Program-made: the position numbers and the translations under genes | The notes under the pieces: model-generated | Database searches by the model: none | What the model was told of the DNA's origin: nothing | Seen by the model: only the letters and a program-made list of their open reading frames with translations | Assembly: GCA_030639035.1 (NCBI GenBank) | Contig: DAOWDM010000029.1 | Location: forward strand, 1 to 7,588 | Direction of reading: 5' to 3' | Length of the DNA: 7,588 nt | Origin: Alphaproteobacteria bacterium | Lineage (GTDB): Bacteria > Pseudomonadota > Alphaproteobacteria > DAOWDM01 | Shown: positions 1 through 6,250 of the stretch, piece by piece | Layout of the letters: each line of letters starts with the position of its first letter | Numbering within the stretch: the first letter of the stretch is position 1

Positions 1-1067
1 ATCTGCTGTTCATTTTTTTCCACCAGAAGAATCTGATGCTTGTGCAAATTGTTCAAAACAGCATGAGAATGAGTTGTAAAAATCAACTGTCCGTTGTGCG
101 GATTTGCCTCAGGATTGTTAAAAAGGTCTACAATTTTTTCCAACACATGAGGGTGCAGGCTGTTGTCAATCTCGTCTATAACAGCAATTCCGCCATTTTC
201 AAGAACAGGCAAAAGAATCCCAAGCAAAACATAAGCACTTTGAAGCCCATTTGATTCATGGTTGAAAGGAATTTCCATAATATGCCCATTTAAGTTATGA
301 ACTCCGAAAGGAGTGTAAACCTCGGTATCGGTGCTGGATTTTCTGAATATAACATCGTTAAGCCCTGAATCCATTTGGTGCAAAAACTCTGTCATTTGAT
401 TTTTTAGCTTTTCATGTTTTACAAAAAAAGCCGTGATGTCTAAAATTGTATCAAAGTCAAAATATTTCCGTCCTGTAAAAATGATGTTTTTGTGTATTTT
501 ATCAGTATAGTCCGCCATTTCTCCAGCAAGGCTAAACTCGAATCCTGATTTGGATTCTGCCGAAACAAGGGAAGCATTTTTAGGTGATTTTTCAGCTTGT
601 TCAAAGCCTGTCCATTTCTGTTTTACATCATAGGTGTTTTTCTCGAAATTCCACTCTCGTTTAAAAACATAACTGTATTTATTGCTGGTTTTTAAGAAAA
701 GAACCTCGGATTCCACACGTTCATTATCGATTACAAGCTCGTAATGATACTGACTTCCGCCGATTTCAAACACTGCCCCAAATTCACTTTTTTCAGTATC
801 GGCAAAGAAATGCCTTTCGTATGGGATTTGCTGTTTTGTGTTGTTAAAAGACTTTGAAATAAACCACGAAATAAAAGAAAGCCCCTTTAAAAGGCTAGTC
901 TTCCCTGCCCCATTCGCACCGATAATAGCAATGACTTTGCTAAGTCTTGAACTCTCTGGAGTATTAAAAGAAGAATCATCAAGAACAGATTCTGGCTCAA
1001 GCTCGAACGACACCTCCGCATCATCTTGAAAGCAAAGAAAATTCTTTATCCTGAAACTATGAAGCAT
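1..1067 (-). CDS. AAA15/RloA-type ATP-binding protein, 3' end outside the window
   Basis: This is an ABC/SMC-like P-loop ATPase; 355 residues are visible and the C-terminus is cut by the window edge. The N-terminus reads MLHSFRIKNFLCF, the usual opening of AAA15/COG1106 ATPases. Walker A is GANGAGKTS (residues 50-58). An ABC-signature-like ESNGLQ lies at 271-276, Walker B is GGIAVIDEID (292-301), the following SLHPH (303-307) resembles a D-loop, and TTHSH (331-335) carries the switch histidine. The last visible stretch, QILLVEKNEQQ, matches the point in RloA-like proteins just before their final 60-80 residues. No membrane segment or signal peptide is seen. The ATG is the first start after the xthA stop and has a good ribosome binding site. 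Relatives occur in RloA/RloB, AbiL-like and PARIS-like defence modules, but others are lone ATPases. The family call is firm; a defence role is only possible. Confidence 0.9.
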   Translation of the reverse strand, partial: MLHSFRIKNFLCFQDDAEVSFELEPESVLDDSSFNTPESSRLSKVIAIIGANGAGKTSLLKGLSFISWFISKSFNNTKQQIPYERHFFADTEKSEFGAVFEIGGSQYHYELVIDNERVESEVLFLKTSNKYSYVFKREWNFEKNTYDVKQKWTGFEQAEKSPKNASLVSAESKSGFEFSLAGEMADYTDKIHKNIIFTGRKYFDFDTILDITAFFVKHEKLKNQMTEFLHQMDSGLNDVIFRKSSTDTEVYTPFGVHNLNGHIMEIPFNHESNGLQSAYVLLGILLPVLENGGIAVIDEIDNSLHPHVLEKIVDLFNNPEANPHNGQLIFTTHSHAVLNNLHKHQILLVEKNEQQ

Positions 1068-1072
1068 ATCAA

Positions 1073-1080
1073 CCTATCCT
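1073..1080 (-). promoter_or_regulatory. Ribosome binding site of the ATPase, overlapping the xthA stop codon
   Basis: The minus strand reads AGGATAGG immediately before the ATPase start. The second AGG shares two bases with the xthA stop TAG and sits 5 bases from the ATG. This fixes the ATPase start at 1067 and implies that its translation is coupled to termination of xthA translation. Confidence 0.6.
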
Positions 1081-1850
1081 GCTAACTCACACCATACAGG
1101 TGCGTGGTCGGAAGGTCTTTCCCAGCCTCTTGGTTCTTTATCTATTCCTGATGATTTTAGCATGTCGGTAGCTTCAGGGGATAAAAGCAGATAATCTAGC
1201 AGTATTCCGTTGTCTTTTTGCCAGCAACCGTGTTTGTAATCCCAAAAGGAATAAACTCCACTTTGTTTATTAAAAGCTCGTAAAGCATCAGTAAGTCCTA
1301 GATTTAAGATGGAACGCATTTTTTTTATAACTTCTGTATGACACAAAGAAGTGTCTGCAAATGCTTTTGGAGAATATACGTCTTTGTCATTTAAAATAAC
1401 ATTGAAATCACCGCCCAATACAAAGGGAAGATTTGAAGACATAAGCTGTTTAACATGCTCTAGCAATCTTTCAAGCCATTCTAATTTATAGGGAAATTTG
1501 TCGCTTTCAATAGGGTTTCCGTTTGGCAGATATATTGAGGCGACTTTCAGGTTTCCGTTAATGACGGCTTCTGCATATCTAGCCTGCTTATCTGCTTCAT
1601 TTCCGATAAGAGAAGTTATTTTATTCTCAAGAGGAAACTTTGAAAGTATAGCAACGCCGTTATAACTTTTCTGCCCACAAACAAGCATGTTATAGCCACG
1701 CTCTTCAAACTCAAGATACGGAAAAGTCTCTGCAACTGTTTTTATTTCCTGAAACAAGACAACATCAGGGTTTTGGCTATCCAACCATTTTAAGACATTA
1801 GGCAACCTTGCCTTTATTGAATTTACGTTCCAAGTAGCGATTTTTATCAT
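1074..1850 (-). CDS. xthA: Exodeoxyribonuclease III (AP endonuclease)
   Basis: This is exonuclease III of the EEP (endonuclease/exonuclease/phosphatase) family. It cleaves DNA 5' of abasic sites and removes 3' blocking groups in base-excision repair. At 258 residues it is full length for XthA. The expected active-site elements are present in order: ATWNVNS with N8, QEIK with the metal-binding E35, YNGVAILSK (63-71), YLPNG (107-111), GGDFN with D148 and N150, the FWDY region (202-205), LLDYLLLSP with D219, and the catalytic RPSDHAPVW with D248 and H249. The usual DHLLLSP is DYLLLSP here, a mild change. The start is the ATG before IKIATWNVN. An open frame runs further upstream to 2033, but that stretch is antisense to the HExxH gene and unlike any XthA N-terminus. 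The ATPase gene follows in the same frame after one TAG and two codons. Confidence 0.96.
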   Translation of the reverse strand: MIKIATWNVNSIKARLPNVLKWLDSQNPDVVLFQEIKTVAETFPYLEFEERGYNMLVCGQKSYNGVAILSKFPLENKITSLIGNEADKQARYAEAVINGNLKVASIYLPNGNPIESDKFPYKLEWLERLLEHVKQLMSSNLPFVLGGDFNVILNDKDVYSPKAFADTSLCHTEVIKKMRSILNLGLTDALRAFNKQSGVYSFWDYKHGCWQKDNGILLDYLLLSPEATDMLKSSGIDKEPRGWERPSDHAPVWCELAG

Positions 1851-1917
1851 TGCAGTTTTTTCCCTTATAACTATGTTATAGTTTAATTTCCATAGATGCC
1901 AGACGGATTTAATTTTT
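1851..1917. promoter_or_regulatory. Divergent promoter region between xthA and the HExxH gene
   Basis: These 67 bases separate two divergent start codons and must hold the leader of any transcript starting between them. At 1866-1880 lies TATAACTATGTTATA, with 6-base arms and a 3-base centre. It supplies possible -10 hexamers in both directions: TATAGT at 1877-1882 on plus and TATAAC at 1875-1880 on minus. No convincing -35 at correct spacing was found for either. The palindrome could be an operator or simply two back-to-back -10 elements. The ribosome binding sites of both genes are weak. Confidence 0.4.
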
Positions 1918-2643
1918 ATGAAAAATAGAGTGCTGTTTTTGATTATTATGACAGCTGTTTTTGCTGTATCGGGGGAAGCTTTTGCAAGACATGCTTGTCC
2001 GTTACTTGATACAAAAACCAAAGCAAAAATCATTACAAATTATGGAAATGTGCAGTATTTTCATGACCGTTCCAGAAAAGACATTAAAACTTTTGCAAAT
2101 AAAGGCTATAAAGTTAATAAGTCTAATGGAACAAGAACTCTAGCTATGCCTTCCAGAAAAGGAAACATTCAGCATATTCCAGGAATAACTGTCGCAACTC
2201 TTAAAATTGGCGTTAAAACCGAAACTAAAACAGTGCGAATTAAAAACGGCAAAGGATTTTGCATTTACCTTGATAACGCAACAGTTTCAATTGGTTATCC
2301 AAAAATGGAAGTCTATGTTGCAAAACGTTATAAAAAAAACTCTTGTGAATACAATGAAATACTCAACCATGAAAAAACTCATGTGAGCATTTACCATAAT
2401 ACATTAAATTTTTATGCTCCACATATTGAACAATCAGTTAAAAATATTGCAAAGGAAATAAAGCCTACATGGGTATCCTCAAAAGATAAAATAGAACCAA
2501 CTATAAACAATATGCTAATCTACATTATGAATAAAATAGAACCTACATTAAACTTTTTCAGAAAAATCCAAACGAACGAACACGCTAACCTAGACACTCC
2601 AGAAAACTATGCCTACACCACTTCTTTGTGTAAAAACTGGTAA
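1918..2643 (+). CDS. Secreted protein with an HExxH zinc-metalloprotease motif
   Basis: This 241-residue protein is predicted to be exported. Residues 1-23 form a signal peptide (basic MKNR, a hydrophobic core, and AFA before the likely cleavage site). ILNHEKTH at 148-155 contains HExxH at 151-155 in an amphipathic helix setting, like gluzincin or DUF922-type secreted proteases. The third zinc ligand is not obvious; H160 and later acidic residues such as E171 are candidates. The mature part has cysteines at 27, 115, 143 and 238, consistent with disulfides in an oxidising periplasm. The C-terminal third contains repeated IEPT segments. GC counted on two sample lines is about 28-32%, below mutL at 40-42%, so transfer or relaxed selection is possible. 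Specificity is unknown. The gene is alone on the plus strand, divergent from xthA and convergent with the pentapeptide gene. The reading frame is secure and the protease call moderate. Confidence 0.8.
   Translation: MKNRVLFLIIMTAVFAVSGEAFARHACPLLDTKTKAKIITNYGNVQYFHDRSRKDIKTFANKGYKVNKSNGTRTLAMPSRKGNIQHIPGITVATLKIGVKTETKTVRIKNGKGFCIYLDNATVSIGYPKMEVYVAKRYKKNSCEYNEILNHEKTHVSIYHNTLNFYAPHIEQSVKNIAKEIKPTWVSSKDKIEPTINNMLIYIMNKIEPTLNFFRKIQTNEHANLDTPENYAYTTSLCKNW
2485..2553 (+). repeat. Internal direct repeat in the HExxH gene
   Basis: Two 24-base copies, 2485-2508 and 2530-2553, match at 20 positions and start 45 bases (15 codons) apart, so they stay in frame. They encode KIEPTIN (191-197) and KIEPTLN (206-212). 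A looser third unit, EIKPT (180-184), precedes them. The arrangement suggests a small tandem duplication within the coding sequence. Confidence 0.6.
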
Positions 2644-2680
2644 TAATTCATCAATAGTAAAATCAATTAAATATGGTCAT

Positions 2681-2718
2681 GACATAAACACCGAACTACT
2701 TGCTCGGTATTTATTGTC
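2681..2718. terminator. Hairpin between convergent genes, possible bidirectional terminator
   Basis: An inverted repeat sits midway between the stop of the HExxH gene and the stop of the pentapeptide gene. The main arms are 2684-2694 and 2704-2714, around a 9-base loop. All 11 positions pair except one, which is C-A in the plus-strand RNA but a G-U wobble in the minus-strand RNA. The outer GAC (2681-2683) and GTC (2716-2718) extend the stem past a one-base bulge. No clear T-run follows on either side, so it is not a textbook intrinsic terminator, although the position between converging genes suits one. Confidence 0.45.
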
Positions 2719-2749
2719 GAATCACAAAGGAAAGAACTTCAATCAGATA

Positions 2750-3388
2750 CTAACGTTGTTTTGCTTTTTTTGCTAGATTAACCAAAGCAGAAAATCTTGG
2801 ATCTGTTTCTTTGACTGTAGGTTTCTTTACTTTTGCTCCTTTTTGTTCAAGCATAGATGCTTGTTCTAAAGAGGAAAACTCTACATTTTCAAATTTTGCT
2901 TTTTTGGAAAACAGATCTCCTGCCTGTTTTAATTTTACATCATCAAAAATTGCACCTGAAACGTTACAGTCCTTAAACTTTGCTCCAGCAAAATTGCTCC
3001 ACTTTAAATCTGCGTCCTCAAGATTTGTATTTATAAAAGATGCTTCTTTAGCATCAGTTTTATAAAACTCTGCTTCCGAAAGATCTACATTTTTGAAAAC
3101 AGCCTTACTTATATCGGTATCAGAACCCAAAATCCAATCATCAAGTTTTTCAAAACGCTTAAAATCAGCACCTTTCATTTTGACATTTTCAAAGGTTGCA
3201 TTGCTAAAATCAACACTGTTAAACATTGCGTTACTCAAATCAACATCACTGATAGTTTTATTTCTTAAATCCAGCCCTACAAGACTTGCTTTTTCCTTAA
3301 CTGCCTTTTCAAGACATTTAGAAAGATTTTCAGCATCTGTTTCGTAAAGTAGTTTCCCGCTTGTGCTATAAAGTGCTTGTTTTGACAT
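2750..3388 (-). CDS. Pentapeptide-repeat protein
   Basis: This 212-residue protein has many A(D/N/x)(L/F)xx pentapeptides, which fold into a right-handed quadrilateral beta helix. Block one runs over residues 49-76 (VDLSN, AMFNS, VDFSN, ATFEN, VKMKG, ADFKR). A non-repeat insert with DDWILGSDTD (77-95) interrupts it. Block two runs over about 96-156 (AVFKN, VDLSE, AEFYK and so on to AIFDD, VKLKQ). The first 45 residues are a separate non-repeat segment, and the tail is lysine-rich (KKAKQR). No signal peptide or membrane segment is seen, so it should be cytoplasmic. Some family members bind DNA gyrase as DNA mimics; nothing here shows that, and the interrupted helix argues for caution. A strong promoter immediately upstream suggests independent transcription. 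The ribosome binding site is an unusual G5 run 4 bases before the ATG. Function is unknown. Confidence 0.92.
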   Translation of the reverse strand: MSKQALYSTSGKLLYETDAENLSKCLEKAVKEKASLVGLDLRNKTISDVDLSNAMFNSVDFSNATFENVKMKGADFKRFEKLDDWILGSDTDISKAVFKNVDLSEAEFYKTDAKEASFINTNLEDADLKWSNFAGAKFKDCNVSGAIFDDVKLKQAGDLFSKKAKFENVEFSSLEQASMLEQKGAKVKKPTVKETDPRFSALVNLAKKAKQR

Positions 3389-3400
3389 AACGCCCCCATT

Positions 3401-3416
3401 TAAACAATTTTGTTTA
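3401..3416. promoter_or_regulatory. Short inverted repeat at the pentapeptide gene start site, possible operator
   Basis: TAAACAA and TTGTTTA form 7-base arms around a TT centre. The element directly abuts and shares one base with the -10 box of the pentapeptide gene promoter, so it covers the expected transcription start. A repressor bound here would block initiation. It is AT-rich and short, so chance is not excluded. Confidence 0.3.
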
Positions 3417-3443
3417 TTTTAGCAGATGCAAACCTAAAGTCAA
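3416..3443 (-). promoter_or_regulatory. Sigma70-type promoter for the pentapeptide-repeat gene
   Basis: On the minus strand TTGACT (3443-3438) and TAAAAT (3421-3416) each match the -35 and -10 consensus at 5 of 6 positions, with a 16-base spacer. Initiation would fall near 3409, leaving a leader of about 20 bases before the ATG at 3388. This is the best promoter visible in the window. Confidence 0.65.
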
Positions 3444-3561
3444 TAGTGTCGCCACAAAACATCTAATCTTTCACCTACTACATCACAGAATAAATCTTCG
3501 AAAGCATCAAATTCTTCCATTTGTTCCGCTGAATTCGTTTGTAAGTGGCTTTCGCTACGCT

Positions 3562-5364
3562 CTAGCTTCTTCCGAACAGGCGTTCTATGTCTTTTAGTTT
3601 TAGCTCTACATATGTTGGTCTGCCGTGATTGCATTGTCCTGAATGAGGAGTTCCCTCCATTTTTCGCAAGAGTGCATTCATTTCATCACCATTCATACGG
3701 CGACCTGCTCGCACTGAACCATGGCACGCCATAGTTGCACAAACGTTGTAGAGTTTATCTTTTAATGTCAAAGCCTCTTCAAGTTCAGACAAGTCTCCTG
3801 CAACATCATTTATAAGGCTTTTTATATCAATTTCACCAAGCAAAGCTGGAGTTTCTCGTACAATTACAGCGTTTTCTCCGAAACTATCTATAACAAGCCC
3901 GAAATCAGCCAACTCTTTTGAGCGTGAAACGAGTTTTTCAATTAAAACACTGTCCAGCTCTACAACTTCAGGAATTAAAAGAATCTGACTTTGCACCTTG
4001 CCGTTTTCCAGCATTTTTTTCATGCGTTCATACACTATGCGTTCATGGGCTGCGTGCTGGTCGACTATTACAATTCCATCATTTGTCTGAGAAAAAATAT
4101 AAGTCTCGTGAAGCTGACCTCTGGCTGTTCCCAAAGGATAATCTTGATGACTTTCTTCTGCAATTTCCACCTGACGGCTTGAAACGGTTTCTTCAAAACC
4201 TGAAAGAAAATTTACAGGTTCAGAAGTTTCTTTAAATGGAGCTTGAACGTTAAATGCTGGTTTATATGATGAGGTACTTTTATATGAAAAGCCTCCTCCT
4301 CCGCCGACTGGTTCGGAACGCATTGCTCCTAATGCTCCGATACTTGTCGTTGTAGAAGTTCTGTATCCTGACTCTGCTAAGGCATGTTTTATTGCACTTA
4401 CAATCAGCCCTCGCACAAGTCCTGAATCACGGAATCTTACCTCTGCTTTTGCAGGGTGAACATTTACGTCAACTTCCAAAGGCTCTAATTGCAGAAATAA
4501 GGCTAGTTCAGGATAGCGGTTTGATGAAATAAAATCTTGATACGCAGCCCTTACTGCTCCATTTAAAAGACGGTCTTTAACTGGGCGGTTGTTTACAAAA
4601 AGATACTGAGCTCGGGCGTTGTTTCTATTAAAAGTTGGCAGTCCTACATAGCCAGAAAGCTTCACCCCTTCCCTTTCCGCATCAATTTTAAGAGCGTTAG
4701 AACCAAAATCTTTGCCCATAATTGCGGTTAATCTTGCAAGGCGTGCTTCAAATAATTCGCCTTGTGCTGCACTCAAGTTTATTCGCTGTTTTGTTTCGTC
4801 AGATAAAGAAAAAGCTACATCAGGATTAGCCATTGCAAGTCGATTTATAACATCAATTGCATAAGACATTTCTGTTCTTGGAGCTTTTAAGAATTTCAAA
4901 CGGGCTGGAGTTGCATAAAATAAATCACGAATTTCAATGCGAGTTCCTTCCGACAAAGCAGCAGGCTTTATATCTTTTTTATCACCACCTTCAATCGACA
5001 AACTCCATGCTGAATCACTGTTTTTTTGTCTGGAGGTAATGGTAAGACGAGAAATTGAACCTATCGAAGGCAACGCTTCTCCTCTGAATCCTAAAAAAGA
5101 AATGTCAAAAAGGTTGTCCGATGGAAGTTTAGATGTAGCATGACGTTCTACAGCAAGAGAAATCTCATCTTGAGCCATGCCACAGCCGTTATCGGTAACA
5201 GATATTAATGAACGTCCTCCGTCAGCCATAACGATATTTATTTTTGTAGCCCCAGCATCTAAAGCATTCTCAACAAGCTCTTTAACAGCAGAAGCAGGTC
5301 TTTCAACCACTTCCCCAGCGGCAATTTGATTTATTAAAGTCGGTGAAAGAAGGCGTATTGTCAT
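3562..5364 (-). CDS. mutL: DNA mismatch repair protein MutL
   Basis: MutL is the GHKL ATPase that links mismatch recognition by MutS to strand removal. At 600 residues it is typical in length. The N-terminal ATPase carries ELVENALDAG (29-38, with catalytic E29 and N33), DNGCGM (58-63) and LGFRGEAL (91-98). A flexible linker with a glycine run follows the transducer domain. The C-terminal domain holds the endonuclease signature DQHAAHERIVYE (435-446), with CHGSVRAG (547-554) and CNHGRP (578-583) as further metal-site motifs. The protein therefore appears to be the nicking type of MutL, as in most bacteria lacking MutH, rather than the E. coli type. The start is the ATG before TIRLLSP, where homologues begin. 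No clear Shine-Dalgarno sequence precedes it, and a weak 6-base stem lies in the leader. trmJ ends 74 bases upstream. Confidence 0.98.
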   Translation of the reverse strand: MTIRLLSPTLINQIAAGEVVERPASAVKELVENALDAGATKINIVMADGGRSLISVTDNGCGMAQDEISLAVERHATSKLPSDNLFDISFLGFRGEALPSIGSISRLTITSRQKNSDSAWSLSIEGGDKKDIKPAALSEGTRIEIRDLFYATPARLKFLKAPRTEMSYAIDVINRLAMANPDVAFSLSDETKQRINLSAAQGELFEARLARLTAIMGKDFGSNALKIDAEREGVKLSGYVGLPTFNRNNARAQYLFVNNRPVKDRLLNGAVRAAYQDFISSNRYPELALFLQLEPLEVDVNVHPAKAEVRFRDSGLVRGLIVSAIKHALAESGYRTSTTTSIGALGAMRSEPVGGGGGFSYKSTSSYKPAFNVQAPFKETSEPVNFLSGFEETVSSRQVEIAEESHQDYPLGTARGQLHETYIFSQTNDGIVIVDQHAAHERIVYERMKKMLENGKVQSQILLIPEVVELDSVLIEKLVSRSKELADFGLVIDSFGENAVIVRETPALLGEIDIKSLINDVAGDLSELEEALTLKDKLYNVCATMACHGSVRAGRRMNGDEMNALLRKMEGTPHSGQCNHGRPTYVELKLKDIERLFGRS

Positions 5365-5373
5365 ATTAAAACC

Positions 5374-5396
5374 GTTGTTTATTACTAACTAACAAC
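5374..5396 (-). promoter_or_regulatory. Weak hairpin in the mutL leader
   Basis: On the minus strand GTTGTT and AACAAC (5396-5391 and 5379-5374) can pair around an 11-base loop, ending 9 bases before the mutL ATG. It lies where a ribosome binding site would be expected, and none is recognisable there. The stem is short and AT-rich, so a regulatory role is speculative. Confidence 0.2.
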
Positions 5397-5425
5397 CGTC
5401 ATGCAGAACTTGTTTCAAGATGACG
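5397..5425. repeat. REP-like palindromic intergenic element, degenerate copy
   Basis: CGTCAT (5397-5402) and ATGACG (5420-5425) are perfect inverted arms. Inside them, three mismatched positions are followed by GAA and TTC arms around CTTGT. The layout resembles the widespread intergenic palindromes of the form GTCAT-x-CTGAACTTGTTTCAG-x-ATGAC found in many bacterial genomes; here the middle has decayed. It lies 13 bases after the trmJ stop, where such repeats are usual, and it lacks a T-run, so it is not a standard terminator. Confidence 0.5.
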
Positions 5426-5438
5426 ATTGATAAAAGCT

Positions 5439-6233
5439 CTATTTCGAGATTATGCGTTTTCCATTTTTATCATAGTCTGGGTCGCATACCTCGCCTTTTG
5501 AATTACGGTATGTAGTCAACTCTTTTACAATTCCATGCAAGGTTTTTATTTCTTGTTCTGTAAGTTCTGCCCTGTCAAACATATTGCGAATATTACACAC
5601 CATTTTAGGGCGTTTTTCTTTTAATCTAAGAAAACCACAAGCATCAAGTTCTCGCTCTAAGTGATTGAAAAAGTTAAGCAAATCCTTTTTTGATGCAGGA
5701 GCAGTACCTTTCATCGGAAACTGAAGCTCCAAAGTTTCATCACCTGACTTAAACCACTCATAACCGATAACAAGCACCGCCTGAGCAAGATTAAGAGATG
5801 TATGAGCAGGATTCAGCGGTATTTCAATAAGAACATCAGCTATAGAAACATCTTCATTTTCAAGTCCTGCACGTTCAGGACCAAAAAGCACTCCACAGCG
5901 TTCATTTCTTGCAATACTGCCGCGAAAATCCAATGCTGCACGCTCTGGAAGAACAACCTTTTTGCACATATCTCTGCGTCTTGCAGAAGCAGCATAAACT
6001 ACATTAAGGTCAGCTACGGCATCTTCAACAGTTTCAAACACCTGTGCAGACTCCAACACAGACTCTGCACCAGATGAAGCAGCTAGAGCCTTGCTTCCAA
6101 GCCAGTCTTCACGAGGTTTTACAAGCCGTAAATCATCAAGCCCACAATTGAGCATAGCCCTAGAAGTCGTTCCAATGTTTTCAGCAAGTTGAGTGCGGAC
6201 AAGAATTACCGCAGGACTTATATTCTTTCTCAT
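5439..6233 (-). CDS. trmJ: tRNA (cytidine/uridine-2'-O-)-methyltransferase, TrmJ-type SPOUT protein
   Basis: This SPOUT-class enzyme uses S-adenosylmethionine to methylate a tRNA ribose 2'-OH; the E. coli relative acts on position 32 of the anticodon loop. The 264-residue length suits TrmJ. The three SPOUT motifs are present: LVRTQLAENIGTTSRAM (11-27) with the R25 region, GVLFGPERAGL (114-124), and IPLNPAHTSLNLAQAV (138-153), which forms the knotted cofactor site. A helical C-terminal extension (about 185-240, including EKRPKMVCNIRNMF) is characteristic of TrmJ rather than TrmL. The ATG at 6233 is preferred. A TTG at 6239 would add two residues and lies close to a GGA, so the start is uncertain by six bases. 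The gene follows the exported protein gene by 17 bases, suggesting co-transcription. Position 32 as target is inferred from the family. Confidence 0.93.
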   Translation of the reverse strand: MRKNISPAVILVRTQLAENIGTTSRAMLNCGLDDLRLVKPREDWLGSKALAASSGAESVLESAQVFETVEDAVADLNVVYAASARRRDMCKKVVLPERAALDFRGSIARNERCGVLFGPERAGLENEDVSIADVLIEIPLNPAHTSLNLAQAVLVIGYEWFKSGDETLELQFPMKGTAPASKKDLLNFFNHLERELDACGFLRLKEKRPKMVCNIRNMFDRAELTEQEIKTLHGIVKELTTYRNSKGEVCDPDYDKNGKRIISK

Positions 6234-6250
6234 AAACAATATCCGTATTT

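Noticed and set aside
36..254. Plus-strand ORF at the left edge
   Set aside because: It is antisense to the Walker B and switch-histidine region of the ATPase.
838..1029. Plus-strand ORF inside the ATPase gene
   Set aside because: It is antisense to the Walker A region of a clear ATPase and has no recognisable protein features.
1851..2033. N-terminal extension of XthA upstream of 1850
   Set aside because: The added residues are unlike any XthA, lie antisense to the HExxH gene, and the ATG before IKIATWNVN gives the normal family N-terminus.
1961..2143. Second plus-strand ORF inside the HExxH gene
   Set aside because: It is a shifted-frame shadow; the longer frame has a signal peptide and the HEKTH motif.
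2811..3347. Two plus-strand ORFs opposite the pentapeptide gene
   Set aside because: They are antisense shadows produced by the repeat periodicity of the pentapeptide codons.
3546..3560. Small hairpin directly after the mutL stop as a terminator
   Set aside because: The stem is only about 5 pairs with a mismatch in the minus-strand RNA, and no T-run follows.
3918..5143. Plus-strand ORFs opposite mutL
   Set aside because: mutL is certain on the other strand; these frames show no domains or ribosome binding sites.
5802..6077. Plus-strand ORF opposite trmJ
   Set aside because: It is antisense to conserved SPOUT motifs and has no coding features.
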